Assembly (NCBI GenBank): GCA_963736055.1
Contig: CAVTNM010000008.1
Location: 744,001 to 808,000 of the forward strand
Reading direction: 5' to 3'
Source of the DNA: AC-32 sp963736055
GTDB lineage: Bacteria > Actinomycetota > Thermoleophilia > Gaiellales > Gaiellaceae
DNA length: 64,000 bases
The notes under the pieces are model-generated. The model had not been told where the DNA came from. It did no database searches and saw nothing but the letters and a program-made list of their open reading frames with translations. The translations under genes and the position numbers were made by a program. Of this stretch, positions 25,630-36,132 are shown piece after piece; the stretch's first letter is position 1, and each line of letters begins with the position of its first letter.

Positions 25630-27813
25630 GCACGCCCGAGCTGGTCACGATCAGCGGTCGACGACCGCGAGGTTCAGGTGCCCAAGGGGACGGGGATCGT
25701 CGAGACGGCGCTCGCGGCCGGGATCGAGATTCCGGTCTTCTGCTACGAGCCGCGGCTCGGGCCCGCGGTCGGCGCCTGCCGCATGTGCCTCTGCGAGGTC
25801 GAGGGCATGCCGAAGCTCCAGGCCGTTTGCACGATGACCGCGCAGGACGGGATGGTCGTGCGCACCGCGCAGACCTCGGCCAAGGCCGCCGAGGGACAGG
25901 ACGCCACGCTCGAGTTCATCCTCGTCAACCACCCGCTCGACTGCCCGGTCTGCGACAAGGGCGGCGAGTGCCCGCTCCAGGACCTGACGTTCCGCTGGGG
26001 CCCGGGCAACACCCGGATGGAGTTCGAGAAGCTCACGGTCGAGAAGCCGATCCCGATCTCGCCGGCGATCGCCCTCGACCGCGAGCGCTGCATCCTCTGC
26101 TACCGCTGCACGCGGTTCTCGGAAGACGTCGCCGGGGACGGCCAGCTGATCGCGCGGAACCGCGGGGTGCAATCGGTGATCGCGACCTTCGAGGACCAGC
26201 CGTACCGCGCGCCGTTCTCCGGCAACGTGATCGAGCTCTGCCCGGTGGGAGCGCTCACCTCGACGCAGTACCGCTTCACCGGCAGGCCCTGGGAGATCCA
26301 GAACGTGCCGACGGTCTGCGGCCTCTGTCCCGTCGGCTGCAACGTCCACGCGACGATGCGCGAGGGAAAGGTCCGACGGATGCTCTCCCGCAACCACCCG
26401 GAGGTGGACGAGGGCTGGCTCTGCGACAAGGGCCGCTTCGCGTTCACCCACCTGTACGCGCGCGACCGGATCTCCGACCCGCTCCGCCGCGTCCGGCGGC
26501 GCGGCTTCGAGGAGCTCTCCTGGGACGACGCCCTCGACGAGGCGGAGCGCCTGCTGCGCGACGCCGGAGGGCGGATCGTGACCGCGCTCTCGGGCTCCGA
26601 GACCGTCGAGCAGGCCTACGCGCTGGGCAAGCTTCTGCGCCGGGGGCTCGGCGCGCACACCGCGGTGCTGCCGGAGGAGACGAGCAGCGCCCTCGACGCA
26701 TACCGCCTGCCCCTGTCGGCGATCCAAGACGCCGAGCTCGTGGTCGTGCTCGGAGACGAGCCGGTCGCCGAGCGCGCGCCGATCGTCGACCTCTGGCTGC
26801 GGGCCGCTCGCCGGGCAGGCGCCCAGGTCGAGCACGTAGGCGATGCGACCGAGAGCTGCCGGCGCCTCGCCGACGGCCGCGACGCGCTCGGGAAGCAGCT
26901 GCGGGCGAGCGAGCGCGCGATCCTGATCTGGTCGGACTCGGAGGGCAGCGGCGGCTCGCACCTCGCAGCGCTTGCCGCCAAGCTCGGCTTCGGCGACAAG
27001 CCGGGCTCGGGCGCCTTCCACCTGCCGACGACTCCGAACGGCCGCGGCATCGCCGACGCCTGGGCCGCCTGCTGCGACGAGGAGGCCGACTCGCCGGAGG
27101 AGATCGGGCTCCTGGTCGTCTCGGGCGACGAGGCCGCCGCCGACCCGAACGTTCGAGCGCTGGCCGAGCGGGCCGAGCACGTGCTCGTCACCTCGATGTT
27201 CCAGGGCCTCGCGGTCGGCTGGGCCGACCTCGTCCTCCCGGGCACGAGCTACCTCGAGCGCGACGGCACGTACGTCAACCTCGAGGGACGGCTGCAGCGT
27301 CTCCGGCGCGCCGCGATCCCGCCCGCGCCGGACGAGCTCGCCTGGATCTCGAAGCTCGCCGAGCGCTTCGACGTGGAGCTGCCGCCGTACGCCTCGGCCG
27401 TGTTCGCGGAGCTCTCGGAGCTGATCTACGACGGCCTGCCCTTCGGCGAGGTCGGCGAGCGCGCCGAGCTGCGTACCCGGAGCGTGGCGCCGCAGGGCCG
27501 GTTCCCGGAGCAGCCCGCAGCCGCGGCGGACGGCGGGCTCAAGCTCGTCCGCTACCGCGCCCTGTTCTCCGGCCCGGCCGTCGAGCGCGTTCCGGAGCTC
27601 CAGTTCCAGCGGCCTCCGCCCGAGGTGGAGCTCTCGCCCGAGGAGGCCGAGGCCCGCAACATCCTGAACGGCGAGCCTGTGAGCGTCACCCACATCGGAA
27701 CGGCCCGGCAGCTCCGTGCCCGGATCAACCCGGCACTGAGGCCCGGGATCGCCCGCGTCGCGAGCGAGCACGCCGGCGACCTCGGCGGCTTTGTGGAGGT
27801 GACGAAGCCGTGA
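25626..27813 (+). CDS. nuoG: NADH-quinone oxidoreductase subunit G, one-base insertion near the start
   Basis: The 75-kDa subunit carries several Fe-S clusters: the 2Fe-2S site in CYEPRLGPAVGACRMCLCEV, the His/Cys 4Fe-4S site in HPLDCPVCDKGGECPLQD, a second 4Fe-4S in CILCYRCTRFSED, and a molybdopterin-type domain beginning CGLCPVGCNVHATMREGKVRR. The natural start is GTG 25626 (MSTPELVTIS), after which one extra G (25656) throws the frame; VDDREVQVPKGTG continues in frame with the rest. Starting at the in-frame GTG 25678 instead would delete the first strand of the ferredoxin fold. Confidence 0.9.
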
Positions 27814-28796
27814 CCGAGCCCTGGTGGATCTCGGCGATCAAGGCCTTCCTGATCATCAACCTGCTGCTCCTGACGTTCGCCTACATGACCTGGGTCGAGC
27901 GCAAGGTGCTCGGCCGCATGCAGCTGCGCTACGGCCCGAACCGCACCGGCCCCTTCGGCCTGCTGCAGCCGATCGCCGACCTCGTCAAGCTGATCCGCAA
28001 GGAGAGCTTCTTCCCGGCCACCGCCGTCGACGTCCTCTACATCGCAGCCCCCGTGCTCTCGGCGTTCACCGCCCTTGCGGCCTTCAGCGTCATCCCGTTC
28101 GGGCCGGGTTGGCACATCTGGAAGTGGGACGTGACCGGCGCCGTCGTGAACGTGCCGATCTCGCTGATCCTGATCTTCGCGCTCAGCTCGCTCGGGATCT
28201 ACGGCTTCATCGTCGGCGGCTGGGCCTCGCACTCGAAGTTCGCGCTGCTCGGATCGATGCGCACCTGTGCCCAGATGGTCTCGTACGAGGTCTCGCTCAC
28301 GTTCGCCGTGCTCGGGGTCGTGCTGATGAGCCACTCGCTCTCGCTCGTCGACATCGTCGAGAAGCAGCACGCCACGATCTGGTTCATCGCGCCGCAGTTC
28401 GTCGGGTTCCTCGTCTTCTTCGTCGGCGGGATCGCCGAGACGAACCGGCCGCCGTTCGACCTCCCCGAGGCCGACACCGAGCTCGTCGCCGGCTACCACA
28501 CCGAGTACAGCGGCATGCGCTTCGGCCTCTTCCAGATGGCGGAGTACGTGAACATGATCACGCTCTCGGCGCTCTCCGTGACGCTCTTCTTCGCCGGCTG
28601 GTACGGGCCCTGGGCACCGCTCGGCCCGCTCTGGTTCCTGCTCAAGCTGCTGATCGTCATCTTGGTCTTCATGTGGATCCGCGCCACGCTGCCGCGCCTG
28701 CGCTACGACCAGCTGATGCGGTTCGGCTGGAAGATCCTGTTGCCGCTCGCGACGATCAACGCGCTCATCACGGCGGCCTGCGTGGTGGCCTTTTAA
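27810..28796 (+). CDS. nuoH: NADH-quinone oxidoreductase subunit H
   Basis: This 328-residue membrane subunit (about eight helices) lines the quinone channel. The signatures are WVERKVLGRMQLRYGPNRTGPFGLLQPIADLVKL and GGIAETNRPPFDLPEADTELVAGYHTEYSG. The GTG start overlaps the nuoG stop (GTGA). Confidence 0.96.
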   Translation: MTEPWWISAIKAFLIINLLLLTFAYMTWVERKVLGRMQLRYGPNRTGPFGLLQPIADLVKLIRKESFFPATAVDVLYIAAPVLSAFTALAAFSVIPFGPGWHIWKWDVTGAVVNVPISLILIFALSSLGIYGFIVGGWASHSKFALLGSMRTCAQMVSYEVSLTFAVLGVVLMSHSLSLVDIVEKQHATIWFIAPQFVGFLVFFVGGIAETNRPPFDLPEADTELVAGYHTEYSGMRFGLFQMAEYVNMITLSALSVTLFFAGWYGPWAPLGPLWFLLKLLIVILVFMWIRATLPRLRYDQLMRFGWKILLPLATINALITAACVVAF

Positions 28797-29290
28797 TGCC
28801 GCAACCGCTGGAGAGCATCAAGGGCTTCGGGGTCACGTTCAGGCAGATCTTCCGCAAGCCGATCACGCAGCAGTACCCCGAGTACAAGCGACCGGTCTAT
28901 CCGCGCTTCCGCGGGCGCCACCGGCTCCACCGGCACCAGAACGGGCTCGAGAAGTGCGTCGGCTGCTCGCTTTGCGCGGCCGCCTGCCCGGCGGACTGCA
29001 TCCGCGTAGTCGCGGCCGAGAACACCGCCGACAACCGCGTCTCCCCGGGCGAGCGCTACGCGCGCATCTACGAGATCAACATGAGCCGCTGCATCTTCTG
29101 CGGCTACTGCGAGCTGGCCTGCCCGTTCGACGCGATCACGCTCGGCAACGAGTTCGAGCTCTCCGAGTACTCCCGCGACGACCTGATCTACACGAAGGAC
29201 ATGCTGCTCGCCGAGCCGATCAAGAAGGTGCCGGTCGCCGACCGCGACCTCTACGACACGCCGATCCCGTACTACCAGGAGCACTCTTGA
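28796..29290 (+). CDS. nuoI: NADH-quinone oxidoreductase subunit I
   Basis: The 164-residue ferredoxin-like subunit holds two 4Fe-4S clusters (N6a and N6b), with ligands in CVGCSLCAAACPADC and CIFCGYCELACPFDAI. The ATG shares a base with the nuoH stop (TAATG). Confidence 0.96.
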   Translation: MPQPLESIKGFGVTFRQIFRKPITQQYPEYKRPVYPRFRGRHRLHRHQNGLEKCVGCSLCAAACPADCIRVVAAENTADNRVSPGERYARIYEINMSRCIFCGYCELACPFDAITLGNEFELSEYSRDDLIYTKDMLLAEPIKKVPVADRDLYDTPIPYYQEHS

Positions 29291-29300
29291 CGGCGGCGCC

Positions 29301-29843
29301 GTGATCGTCGCCTCGGTCGAGAACGTCCTCGTCTGGGCGGTCTGGGTGGGCGCCGCCTTCGCCTGCATCAGCTCGGGGATCGCGGTCGTCTCCTTCTCGA
29401 ACCCGTTCTACTCGGCGCTCTCGCTGATCGGGAACCTCGCCTCGCTGGCCGTGCTCTACCTGCTGCTCTCGGCCGAGTTCGTGGCCGCCGCGCAGGTGCT
29501 CGTCTACGCCGGCGCGGTGATGGTGATGTTCCTGTTCGTGATCGGCTACCTCGGCGGGCGGGCCGACGCGCCCTGGGCCGGCGGGCCCAGCTGGCAGGCG
29601 GTCGGAGCCGTGGCGGCGTCCGCTGCGCTCTTCGTCGAGGTGATCGTCGTGATCGGGCTGAAGACGAGCGGGCGCCTCTCGCACGAGGCGCAGATCGGCA
29701 GCGCCTTCGGGAGCCCGTACGAGATCGGCCGGCTCTTCCTCACGAATCAACTGCTCGCGTTCGAGATCACCTCGATCGTGCTGCTCATCGCCGCGGTCGG
29801 AGGGGTCATCCTCGGCAGCCATTCACGGGAGCCCGAGCAGTGA
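29301..29843 (+). CDS. nuoJ: NADH-quinone oxidoreductase subunit J
   Basis: A 180-residue membrane subunit with five hydrophobic segments. The third helix VLVYAGAVMVMFLFVI contains the pi-bulge region typical of NuoJ, which couples the quinone site to proton channels. The start is GTG 29301, ten bases after nuoI. Confidence 0.93.
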   Translation: MIVASVENVLVWAVWVGAAFACISSGIAVVSFSNPFYSALSLIGNLASLAVLYLLLSAEFVAAAQVLVYAGAVMVMFLFVIGYLGGRADAPWAGGPSWQAVGAVAASAALFVEVIVVIGLKTSGRLSHEAQIGSAFGSPYEIGRLFLTNQLLAFEITSIVLLIAAVGGVILGSHSREPEQ

Positions 29844-30148
29844 GAGGGCCCGATGTCATCTGGTATTTGGCCGTGGCCGCCTTCCTCTTCTGCACGGGCG
29901 CGCTGGGCGTGCTGATCCGGCGCAGCCCGCTGATCGTGCTCCTCTCGCTGGAGATCATGCTGAACGGAGCCAACCTCGCCCTGATCGCGTTTGCGCGCCA
30001 CTACGGCCAGGGCGATGGGCAGATCTTCGCGCTGGCCGTGATGGCCGTCGCGGCCTCCGAGGTCGTAGTCGGCCTCGGCCTGATCGTGGCGATAGCACGC
30101 AAGCACCTCGACCTCGACGTGGACAAGCTCTCCACGCTCCGCGGCTGA
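29840..30148 (+). CDS. nuoK: NADH-quinone oxidoreductase subunit K
   Basis: This 102-residue, three-helix subunit has the conserved glutamate in LLSLEIMLNGANL and a second in VAASEVVVGLGLIVAI, both part of the proton path. The GTG start overlaps nuoJ by four bases. Confidence 0.95.
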   Translation: MRGPDVIWYLAVAAFLFCTGALGVLIRRSPLIVLLSLEIMLNGANLALIAFARHYGQGDGQIFALAVMAVAASEVVVGLGLIVAIARKHLDLDVDKLSTLRG

Positions 30149-30151
30149 GGG

Positions 30152-32099
30152 ATGGCAACCGCCGCCGGCTGGGTCTGCCTGCTCGTGCCGCTCGGCGCGG
30201 CGCTCGCGATCACGCTCGCCGGGAACCGGATCTCAAGGCGCGGCGCCGGCTACCTCGCGACGGGCTCGGTCGCCGTGTCGTTCGTCGCCGCGGTCGTCAG
30301 CTTCGCGTCGCTGCTCGGCGACTCCGCCAGGGATCGCGAGCACGTCTCCACGCTCTGGACCTGGCTCACGGCCGGCCAGTTCGACGTCGGCCTGAGCATC
30401 CTGGTCGACCCGCTCTCGGTCTTCATGATGCTGATCGTCTCCGGGGTCGGCGCGCTGATCGTCGCCTACTCGATCGGCTACATGGACGGCGACGACGAGG
30501 AGCGGCGCTACTTCGCCTACATGGCGCTGTTCGTCTTCTCGATGCTGCTGCTGGTCGAGGGCGGCAACCTGCTGATCCTGCTCATCGGCTGGGGGCTCGT
30601 CGGCCTCTCCTCGTACCTGCTGATCGGCTTCTGGCACGACCGCCCGAGCGCGGTCGCCGCGGCGAAGAAGGCGTTCGTGATGAACGCGATCGGCGACGCG
30701 ACGATGGCGCTGGCGCTCTTCCTGCTGATCCAGCGCACCGGGTCGCTGAACTTCGATGTCGTCTTCGGCGACGCCGGCTCCCTCGGCACCTGGACCGCCA
30801 ACCTCGTCGCGCTCGGCCTGCTCGGCGGCGCGGTCGCCAAGTCGGCCCAGCTGCCGCTGCAGACGTGGCTTCCCGACGCGATGGAGGGCCCGACGCCGGT
30901 CAGCGCCCTCATCCACGCGGCGACGATGGTCACCGCCGGCGTCTACCTGATCGTCCGCACGAGCCCGCTGTTCGAGGCGGCTCCCCGGGTGCTCGAGCTG
31001 GCCGGCGGCCTGGGTGCGATCACGCTCGTGCTGGCCGGCCTGATCGCGCTCGTGCAGACGGACATCAAGCGCGTGATCGCCTACTCGACCATGTCCCAGA
31101 TCGGCTACATGTTCCTCGCCGTCGGCCTGGGCGCCTACGCGGACGGGATGTTCCACCTGATTGGAGCACGCCTTCTTCAAGGCGCTGTTGTTCATGGCCG
31201 CCGGCCTGGTCATCCACGCGCTCGCCGGTGAGCAGGACATCCGCAAGATGGGCGGGCTGCGGCGGTTGATGCCGTTCACGTTCGTGGCGTTCCTGATCGG
31301 CACGCTCTCGCTGGCCGGGATCCCTCCGTTCTCGGGCTTCTTCTCGAAGGACTCGATCCTCGCGGCGGCGCTCGCCCACGGCTGGTACGGCGAGCTGCTC
31401 TGGGTCGCGGGGATGATCGGGACGTTCCTGACCGGGCTCTACGCGGCCCGCCTCTTATTCATCGTCTTCTGGGGCGAGCCGTCCGCCTTCGTGCGCGAGC
31501 ATCTGATGCTCGGCTCGCACGCCTCCGGCCAGGAGGGGCATCTCTCGCACAACGGCCACGAGACCCACGTGCACGCCGGCGAGGGCCCCCGCTCGATGAC
31601 CTGGACCGTCGGCATCCTCGCCGTGCTCGCGTTGTTCGGCGGTTGGATCCAGTTCGCCGACCTCTGGACGCCGGTCTCGAACTGGCTCGACCCCGTGGCC
31701 GAGCCGCTCGTCGAGGCGACCGGGACTCAGGAGGCCGTCTCCTCGATCCTCGCCGTCGTGCTCGGCCTGGCCGGGATCTCGATCGCCTGGGCGATCTACG
31801 CCGAGCGGCGCGTCCGGGCCCCGCGGATCGCGCGGCTGCAAACGCTGCTCGAGCACAAGTTCTACTTCGACGAGCTGTACGACCTGCTCTTCTACCGGCC
31901 CGCGGTGCTGCTCGCGACCGGGCTCTTCCGCCTCGTCGAGCAGCCGCTCGTGCTCGGTTCGATCAGGGAGCTCGCCCGGGCGATGCGCGAGGCGGGCCAG
32001 GGGACCGGGCGCCTCCAGACGGGGCTCGTCCGCACCTATGCGCTCTCGATCGCGGCGAGCCTGGCGATCGTCACCGTCGTCTTCGTGGCGGTCAGATGA
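30152..32099 (+). CDS. nuoL: NADH-quinone oxidoreductase subunit L, one internal one-base insertion
   Basis: This antiporter-like membrane subunit with the long lateral helix has the signatures FVFSMLLLVEGGNLLILLIGWGLVGLSSYLLIGF, LPDAMEGPTPVSALIHAATMVTAGVYL and AFFKALLFMAAGLVIHAL. The frame breaks at ATTGGAGCAC (31160-31169): removing one G (31163/31164) restores GMFHLIEHAFFKALLF. With that repair the protein has about 648 residues and ends at TGA 32099, overlapping nuoM. Confidence 0.92.
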
Positions 32100-33547
32100 A
32101 CAGCGGCTGGCTCACCACCTCGCTGATCGTGCTCCCCGTCGCCGGTGCGCTCGTCGTCTGGCTGTTGCCGCTTCGGCCCTTCGCGGTCGGTTCGACCGCG
32201 CTGCTCTTCGCGCTGGTGGAGGTGGGCCTGTGGATCGACACGGTCGCGCAGTTCGACTTCTCGAAGCCGGGGCTCCAGCTCGACCAGCAGACGAGCTGGT
32301 TCAGTGACCTGAACGTCTCCTACCACGTCGGCTTCTACGGCTTCTCGGTGTGGCTCGTCGGGCTGGCCGCGGTCGTGCTGGCGGCCGCGATCGGCTACGC
32401 GTTCTGGGCGGGGCGCGAGCGGCCGCGCGCCTACTACGGGCTCATGCTCCTGCTGACCGGCGCGATCGTGGGCGTCTTCGTCGCCCAGGACCTGCTCCTC
32501 TTCTACGTCTTCTGGGAGGCGATGCTCGTCCCGCTCTACGTGCTGGTCGGCGTCTGGGGCGGAGCGGGCCGCCTGCGGGCGACGTTGATGTTCGTCATCT
32601 ACACGATGGCCGGGTCGCTGCTGATGCTGGCCTCGATCATCGTGCTCGGCCTCTCGCAGGGCACCTTCGACCTCGTCACCTCGGGCACCAGCGGGAGCGA
32701 CTGGATCTTCCTCGGGTTCGTCGCGGCCTTCGCCGTCAAGGCGCCGCTCTTCCCGCTGCATGCCTGGCTGCCCGAGGCCTACCGCGAGTCTTCGCCGGAG
32801 GTGGCAGGCGTGCTCTCGGGGGTGGTCTCGAAGGCGGCGGCCTACGGCTTCCTGCGGATCGCGATCGCGAAGTTCCCCGGGCCCGTGTCCGACTTCCGCA
32901 CGCCGATCCTCGTGCTCGCCGCCTGCGGCCTCGTCTACGGATCGCTGCTCGCGTTCCGCGCCCCTGACGTGCGCGGCGTTATCGCCTATTCGAGCCTCGC
33001 GCAGATGGGCCTGATCACGCTCGGCCTGTTCGCAGTCAACGACCTCGGGCTGAACGGAGCCGTCCTGCAGATGGTCAACCACGGCCTGATCTCGGCGACG
33101 CTCTTCCTGCTCGCCGGTGGAATCGAGCGCCGGACCGCGACGGGTGACCTCGCTCTGCTCGGTGGGATGGCGAGAGGCAGGCCGGCGCTCGCGACGGTGC
33201 TGCTGACCGCGGGCGTGATCGCGCTCGCGGTCCCGGGCTCGACCGCGTTCGCCGGCGAGTTCGCGATCCTGGCGGGCGTCTTCCAGACCGGCTGGGGCTA
33301 CGCCGTCGTGGGTGCGGTCGCGATCGTGCTCGCGGCGATGTACGTGCTCCGGCTGATCTCGGCCGTGCTCCACGACCGGGTGGGGTCGGCGGTCCCGGAG
33401 GGCGCGCTGGACCTGCGGCCGGCCGAGCTCGGAGTAGTGGTCCCGCTCGTGGCGATCCTGCTCGTGCTCTCGGCCTGGCCCGCGGCGATCACCGAGCGGT
33501 CCTTCACCGGGAGCGCCGCGAACGTGGTGGGGACAGCGCCTAAGTGA
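32096..33547 (+). CDS. nuoM: NADH-quinone oxidoreductase subunit M
   Basis: A 483-residue antiporter-like proton-pumping subunit. The conserved glutamate is in FYVFWEAMLVPLYVLVGVWGG and the channel lysine region in FAVKAPLFPLHAWLPEAYRESSPEVAGVLSGVVSKAAAYG. The ATG overlaps the nuoL stop (ATGA). Confidence 0.96.
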   Translation: MNSGWLTTSLIVLPVAGALVVWLLPLRPFAVGSTALLFALVEVGLWIDTVAQFDFSKPGLQLDQQTSWFSDLNVSYHVGFYGFSVWLVGLAAVVLAAAIGYAFWAGRERPRAYYGLMLLLTGAIVGVFVAQDLLLFYVFWEAMLVPLYVLVGVWGGAGRLRATLMFVIYTMAGSLLMLASIIVLGLSQGTFDLVTSGTSGSDWIFLGFVAAFAVKAPLFPLHAWLPEAYRESSPEVAGVLSGVVSKAAAYGFLRIAIAKFPGPVSDFRTPILVLAACGLVYGSLLAFRAPDVRGVIAYSSLAQMGLITLGLFAVNDLGLNGAVLQMVNHGLISATLFLLAGGIERRTATGDLALLGGMARGRPALATVLLTAGVIALAVPGSTAFAGEFAILAGVFQTGWGYAVVGAVAIVLAAMYVLRLISAVLHDRVGSAVPEGALDLRPAELGVVVPLVAILLVLSAWPAAITERSFTGSAANVVGTAPK

Positions 33548-35031
33548 TCCTCGCGCTCGACACCCCGCCGATCGACTGGTTCGCGCTCGCGCCGACGCTT
33601 GCGCTCCTGACCGCCGGTGCGCTCAACCTGATCCTCGCCGTCCTCTGGCCGAAGAGCTGGAAGCGGCCCACCACGGCGGTCGTGTGCGCGCTCGGTTTCG
33701 CCGGCGCGATCGTCGCCGCGGCGCTGCTCTTCTCGCACAGCGCGAACGGGCACGGAGTGATCGCGGACGTGATCCAGCGCGACCGCCTCGGCGCGCTGAC
33801 GGCGATCATCATCGCCGGCGCGGGCCTCCTCGCCATCGGGACCTCCTACTCCGAGCCGATGGCCGACGACCACATCGCCGAGTACTACGCGCTGCTGGCC
33901 TGGGCCGGCGCCGGAATGGTCTTCCTCGCGAGCGCGAGCACGCTGCTGACGATCTTCCTCGGGCTCGAGTGGTTCTCGATCAGCCTGTACATCCTCTGCG
34001 CGATCGACCGCGATCTCGCCGGCTCGCTCGAGGCGGGCCTGAAGTACTTGATCATCGGCGGCTTCGGCTCGGCAATGCTCCTCTTCGGCTCGGCGCTCGT
34101 CTACGGCGCGACCGGGCAGCTCCAGCTCGAGGAGATCGCGCGCGCGGTGCAGGCTCAGGGCCTCTCCGGCGACGCGCTGCTCGTCGCCGGGCTCGCCCTG
34201 ATGATCGGCGGGCTCGGCTTCAAAGCCTCGGCGGCGCCGTTCCACATGTGGACGCCCGACGTCTACGAGGGCGCGCCCACGCCGGTGACCGCGTTCATGT
34301 CGGCCGCGACGAAGGCGGTCGCGCTCGTGCTGATGATGCGCGTGCTGGTGACGGCGTTCCCCCAGGAGGCGCGCCTCTGGACGATCACCATCGCCGTGAT
34401 CGCCTGTGCCTCGCTCGCGGTCGGCAACCTGGCCGCGCTCGTGCAGAAGGGCTTGAAGCGAATGCTTGCGTACTCCTCGATCTCCCACGCCGGCTTCATG
34501 CTGATCGCGATCGCCTCCGACAACGCCCTCGGCGGGCGGGCGCTTCTCTACTACCTGATCCCGTACTCGGCGATGTCGGTCGGCGCCTTCGCGGTCGTCG
34601 CCGCCCGCGAGCGGGAGCTGAACCGGCCGGTCACGCTCGACAACCTGGCCGGCTTCGGCTGGGAGCGGCCGCTGCTCGGCATCTCGATGATGACCTTCAT
34701 GCTCGGCTTCGCGGGCTTCCCGCTCACCGGCGGCTTCGTCGGAAAGTTCTACGTCTTCGCCGCCGCCTACGAGCACGGCTGGATCTGGCTCGTGATCGTC
34801 GGCGTGGCCGCGACCGCGGTCAGCCTCTACTACTACCTGGGCGTGATCCGAGCGATGTACATGCGCCCGGCGGAGGAGCTCCAACTCGCCCCCGTCGGCG
34901 GCTCGCCCCCACGGGAACTTGTGCTCCAGTGCACAACCGCCGTCGCTCTATTCGTCACGGTCGGCTCGTTCTTCGCCGTGCAGCCGCTGATCCACGTCGC
35001 GAAGGAAGCCGCGGCCTCGCTGCCGTTCTAG
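33544..35031 (+). CDS. nuoN: NADH-quinone oxidoreductase subunit N
   Basis: A 495-residue antiporter-like subunit and the last gene of the operon. Signatures are FLGLEWFSISLYILCAIDR, GFKASAAPFHMWTPDVYEGAPTPVTAFMSAATKAVAL and KRMLAYSSISHAGFML. The GTG start overlaps nuoM by four bases. The stop overlaps by four bases the stop of a convergent small membrane-protein gene. Confidence 0.95.
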   Translation: MILALDTPPIDWFALAPTLALLTAGALNLILAVLWPKSWKRPTTAVVCALGFAGAIVAAALLFSHSANGHGVIADVIQRDRLGALTAIIIAGAGLLAIGTSYSEPMADDHIAEYYALLAWAGAGMVFLASASTLLTIFLGLEWFSISLYILCAIDRDLAGSLEAGLKYLIIGGFGSAMLLFGSALVYGATGQLQLEEIARAVQAQGLSGDALLVAGLALMIGGLGFKASAAPFHMWTPDVYEGAPTPVTAFMSAATKAVALVLMMRVLVTAFPQEARLWTITIAVIACASLAVGNLAALVQKGLKRMLAYSSISHAGFMLIAIASDNALGGRALLYYLIPYSAMSVGAFAVVAARERELNRPVTLDNLAGFGWERPLLGISMMTFMLGFAGFPLTGGFVGKFYVFAAAYEHGWIWLVIVGVAATAVSLYYYLGVIRAMYMRPAEELQLAPVGGSPPRELVLQCTTAVALFVTVGSFFAVQPLIHVAKEAAASLPF

Positions 35032-35369
35032 CGGCGGAGCTCGGCGGTGAGCGAGACGACCGCCTGGACGCAGAAGATCGCCAGGCAGCCGAGCAGCGCC
35101 GAGCGGGCCGGGCCCGGCACCGCGCCCTCGGTGACGACCGGCGCCCGCACCGCCGCACCGGCAACGATCAGGGCGAGAACGACCGCCCAGAGCAGCGCGT
35201 GCAGGTGGTCGCGCGCGCCGTCCAGGAGGCTGCCGAAGCACTCGAGCGCGACGACGGCCGCTGCCGGCACCGCCAGGAGGAGCGCGTAGAACGCGAGCTC
35301 GTGCGCGCCGGCGCCGTCGGCCGCTGCGGCGGCGACCACGAGCCCCACGGGAATCGCCCGGCGCCCCAT
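35028..35369 (-). CDS. Small membrane protein of unknown function
   Basis: The 113-residue product has about three hydrophobic helices (residues 5-20, 25-45, 60-80) and a fourth near the C-terminus (LLGCLAIFCVQAVVSL). It lies tail to tail with nuoN, sharing four bases of their stops. I recognise no family. The hydrophobicity and strand-consistent codon use support a real gene, but no ribosome binding site is obvious. Confidence 0.5.
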   Translation of the reverse strand: MGRRAIPVGLVVAAAAADGAGAHELAFYALLLAVPAAAVVALECFGSLLDGARDHLHALLWAVVLALIVAGAAVRAPVVTEGAVPGPARSALLGCLAIFCVQAVVSLTAELRR

Positions 35370-35439
35370 GCCGGGGGGTTCGGCGTCCGGCCCTCGGCTC
35401 CTTCGTTACGCTCACCGAACCCGTGAGAAAGGAGCCCGA

Positions 35440-36132
35440 ATGGCCGATGTGCCTCTGACGTGGCTGGGCCACGCGAGCTTCCGCCTCGACTCGCCAGGCG
35501 GCAAGCGGATCTATATCGATCCCTGGCTCGGCAACCCGAAATGCCCCGAGTCGGAGAAGGCGCCGGAGCGGATCGACGTGATCGCGCTCACGCACGGCCA
35601 CGGTGACCACGTCGGCGAGACCGTCGAGCTGACGAAGACGTTCAAGCCGGAGGTCGTGGCGATGGTCGAGCTGAAGGGGTGGCTCGGGCAGCAGGGAGCC
35701 GAGCTCGACGAGATGCCGGGGCCCAACAAGGGCGGCACCGTCGAGGCGGCGGGAGCGACCTTCACCCTCACGAACGCCTTTCACTCGAGCGGCACCGACG
35801 ACGGCTCCTACGCCGGGGAGGCCGCCGGCATCGTCGTCGGCTTCGAGAACGGGACCTCCATCTACTTCGCCGGCGACACGTGCGTCTTCGGGGACATGCA
35901 GCTGATCGGCCGGATCTACTCGCCCGACCTCGTGGTACTGCCGATCGGAGGCCACTTCACGATGGACCCCCGGGAAGCCGGGGTCGCGCTGGAGCTGCTC
36001 GGCGCGAAGCGCTGCATTCCGTGCCACTACGGCACGTTCCCCCTGCTGAAGGGGACCCCGGATGAGCTGCGCCGGCATGCGCCCGGGGTGGACGTGATCG
36101 CCCTCGAGCCCGGGGAGACGACGACGGTTTGA
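35440..36132 (+). CDS. UPF0173-type metal-dependent hydrolase (metallo-beta-lactamase fold)
   Basis: The 230-residue protein begins LTWLGHASFRLDSPGGKRIYIDPWL and has the metal-binding HGHGDH (residues 52-57), FAGDTCVFGDM and PCHYGTFPLL near the C-terminus, the layout of UPF0173/UlaG-like hydrolases. The ATG at 35440 has a good AAAGGAG (35428-35434) ahead of it. The substrate is unknown. It opens a four-gene cluster joined by four- to eight-base overlaps. Confidence 0.85.
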   Translation: MADVPLTWLGHASFRLDSPGGKRIYIDPWLGNPKCPESEKAPERIDVIALTHGHGDHVGETVELTKTFKPEVVAMVELKGWLGQQGAELDEMPGPNKGGTVEAAGATFTLTNAFHSSGTDDGSYAGEAAGIVVGFENGTSIYFAGDTCVFGDMQLIGRIYSPDLVVLPIGGHFTMDPREAGVALELLGAKRCIPCHYGTFPLLKGTPDELRRHAPGVDVIALEPGETTTV

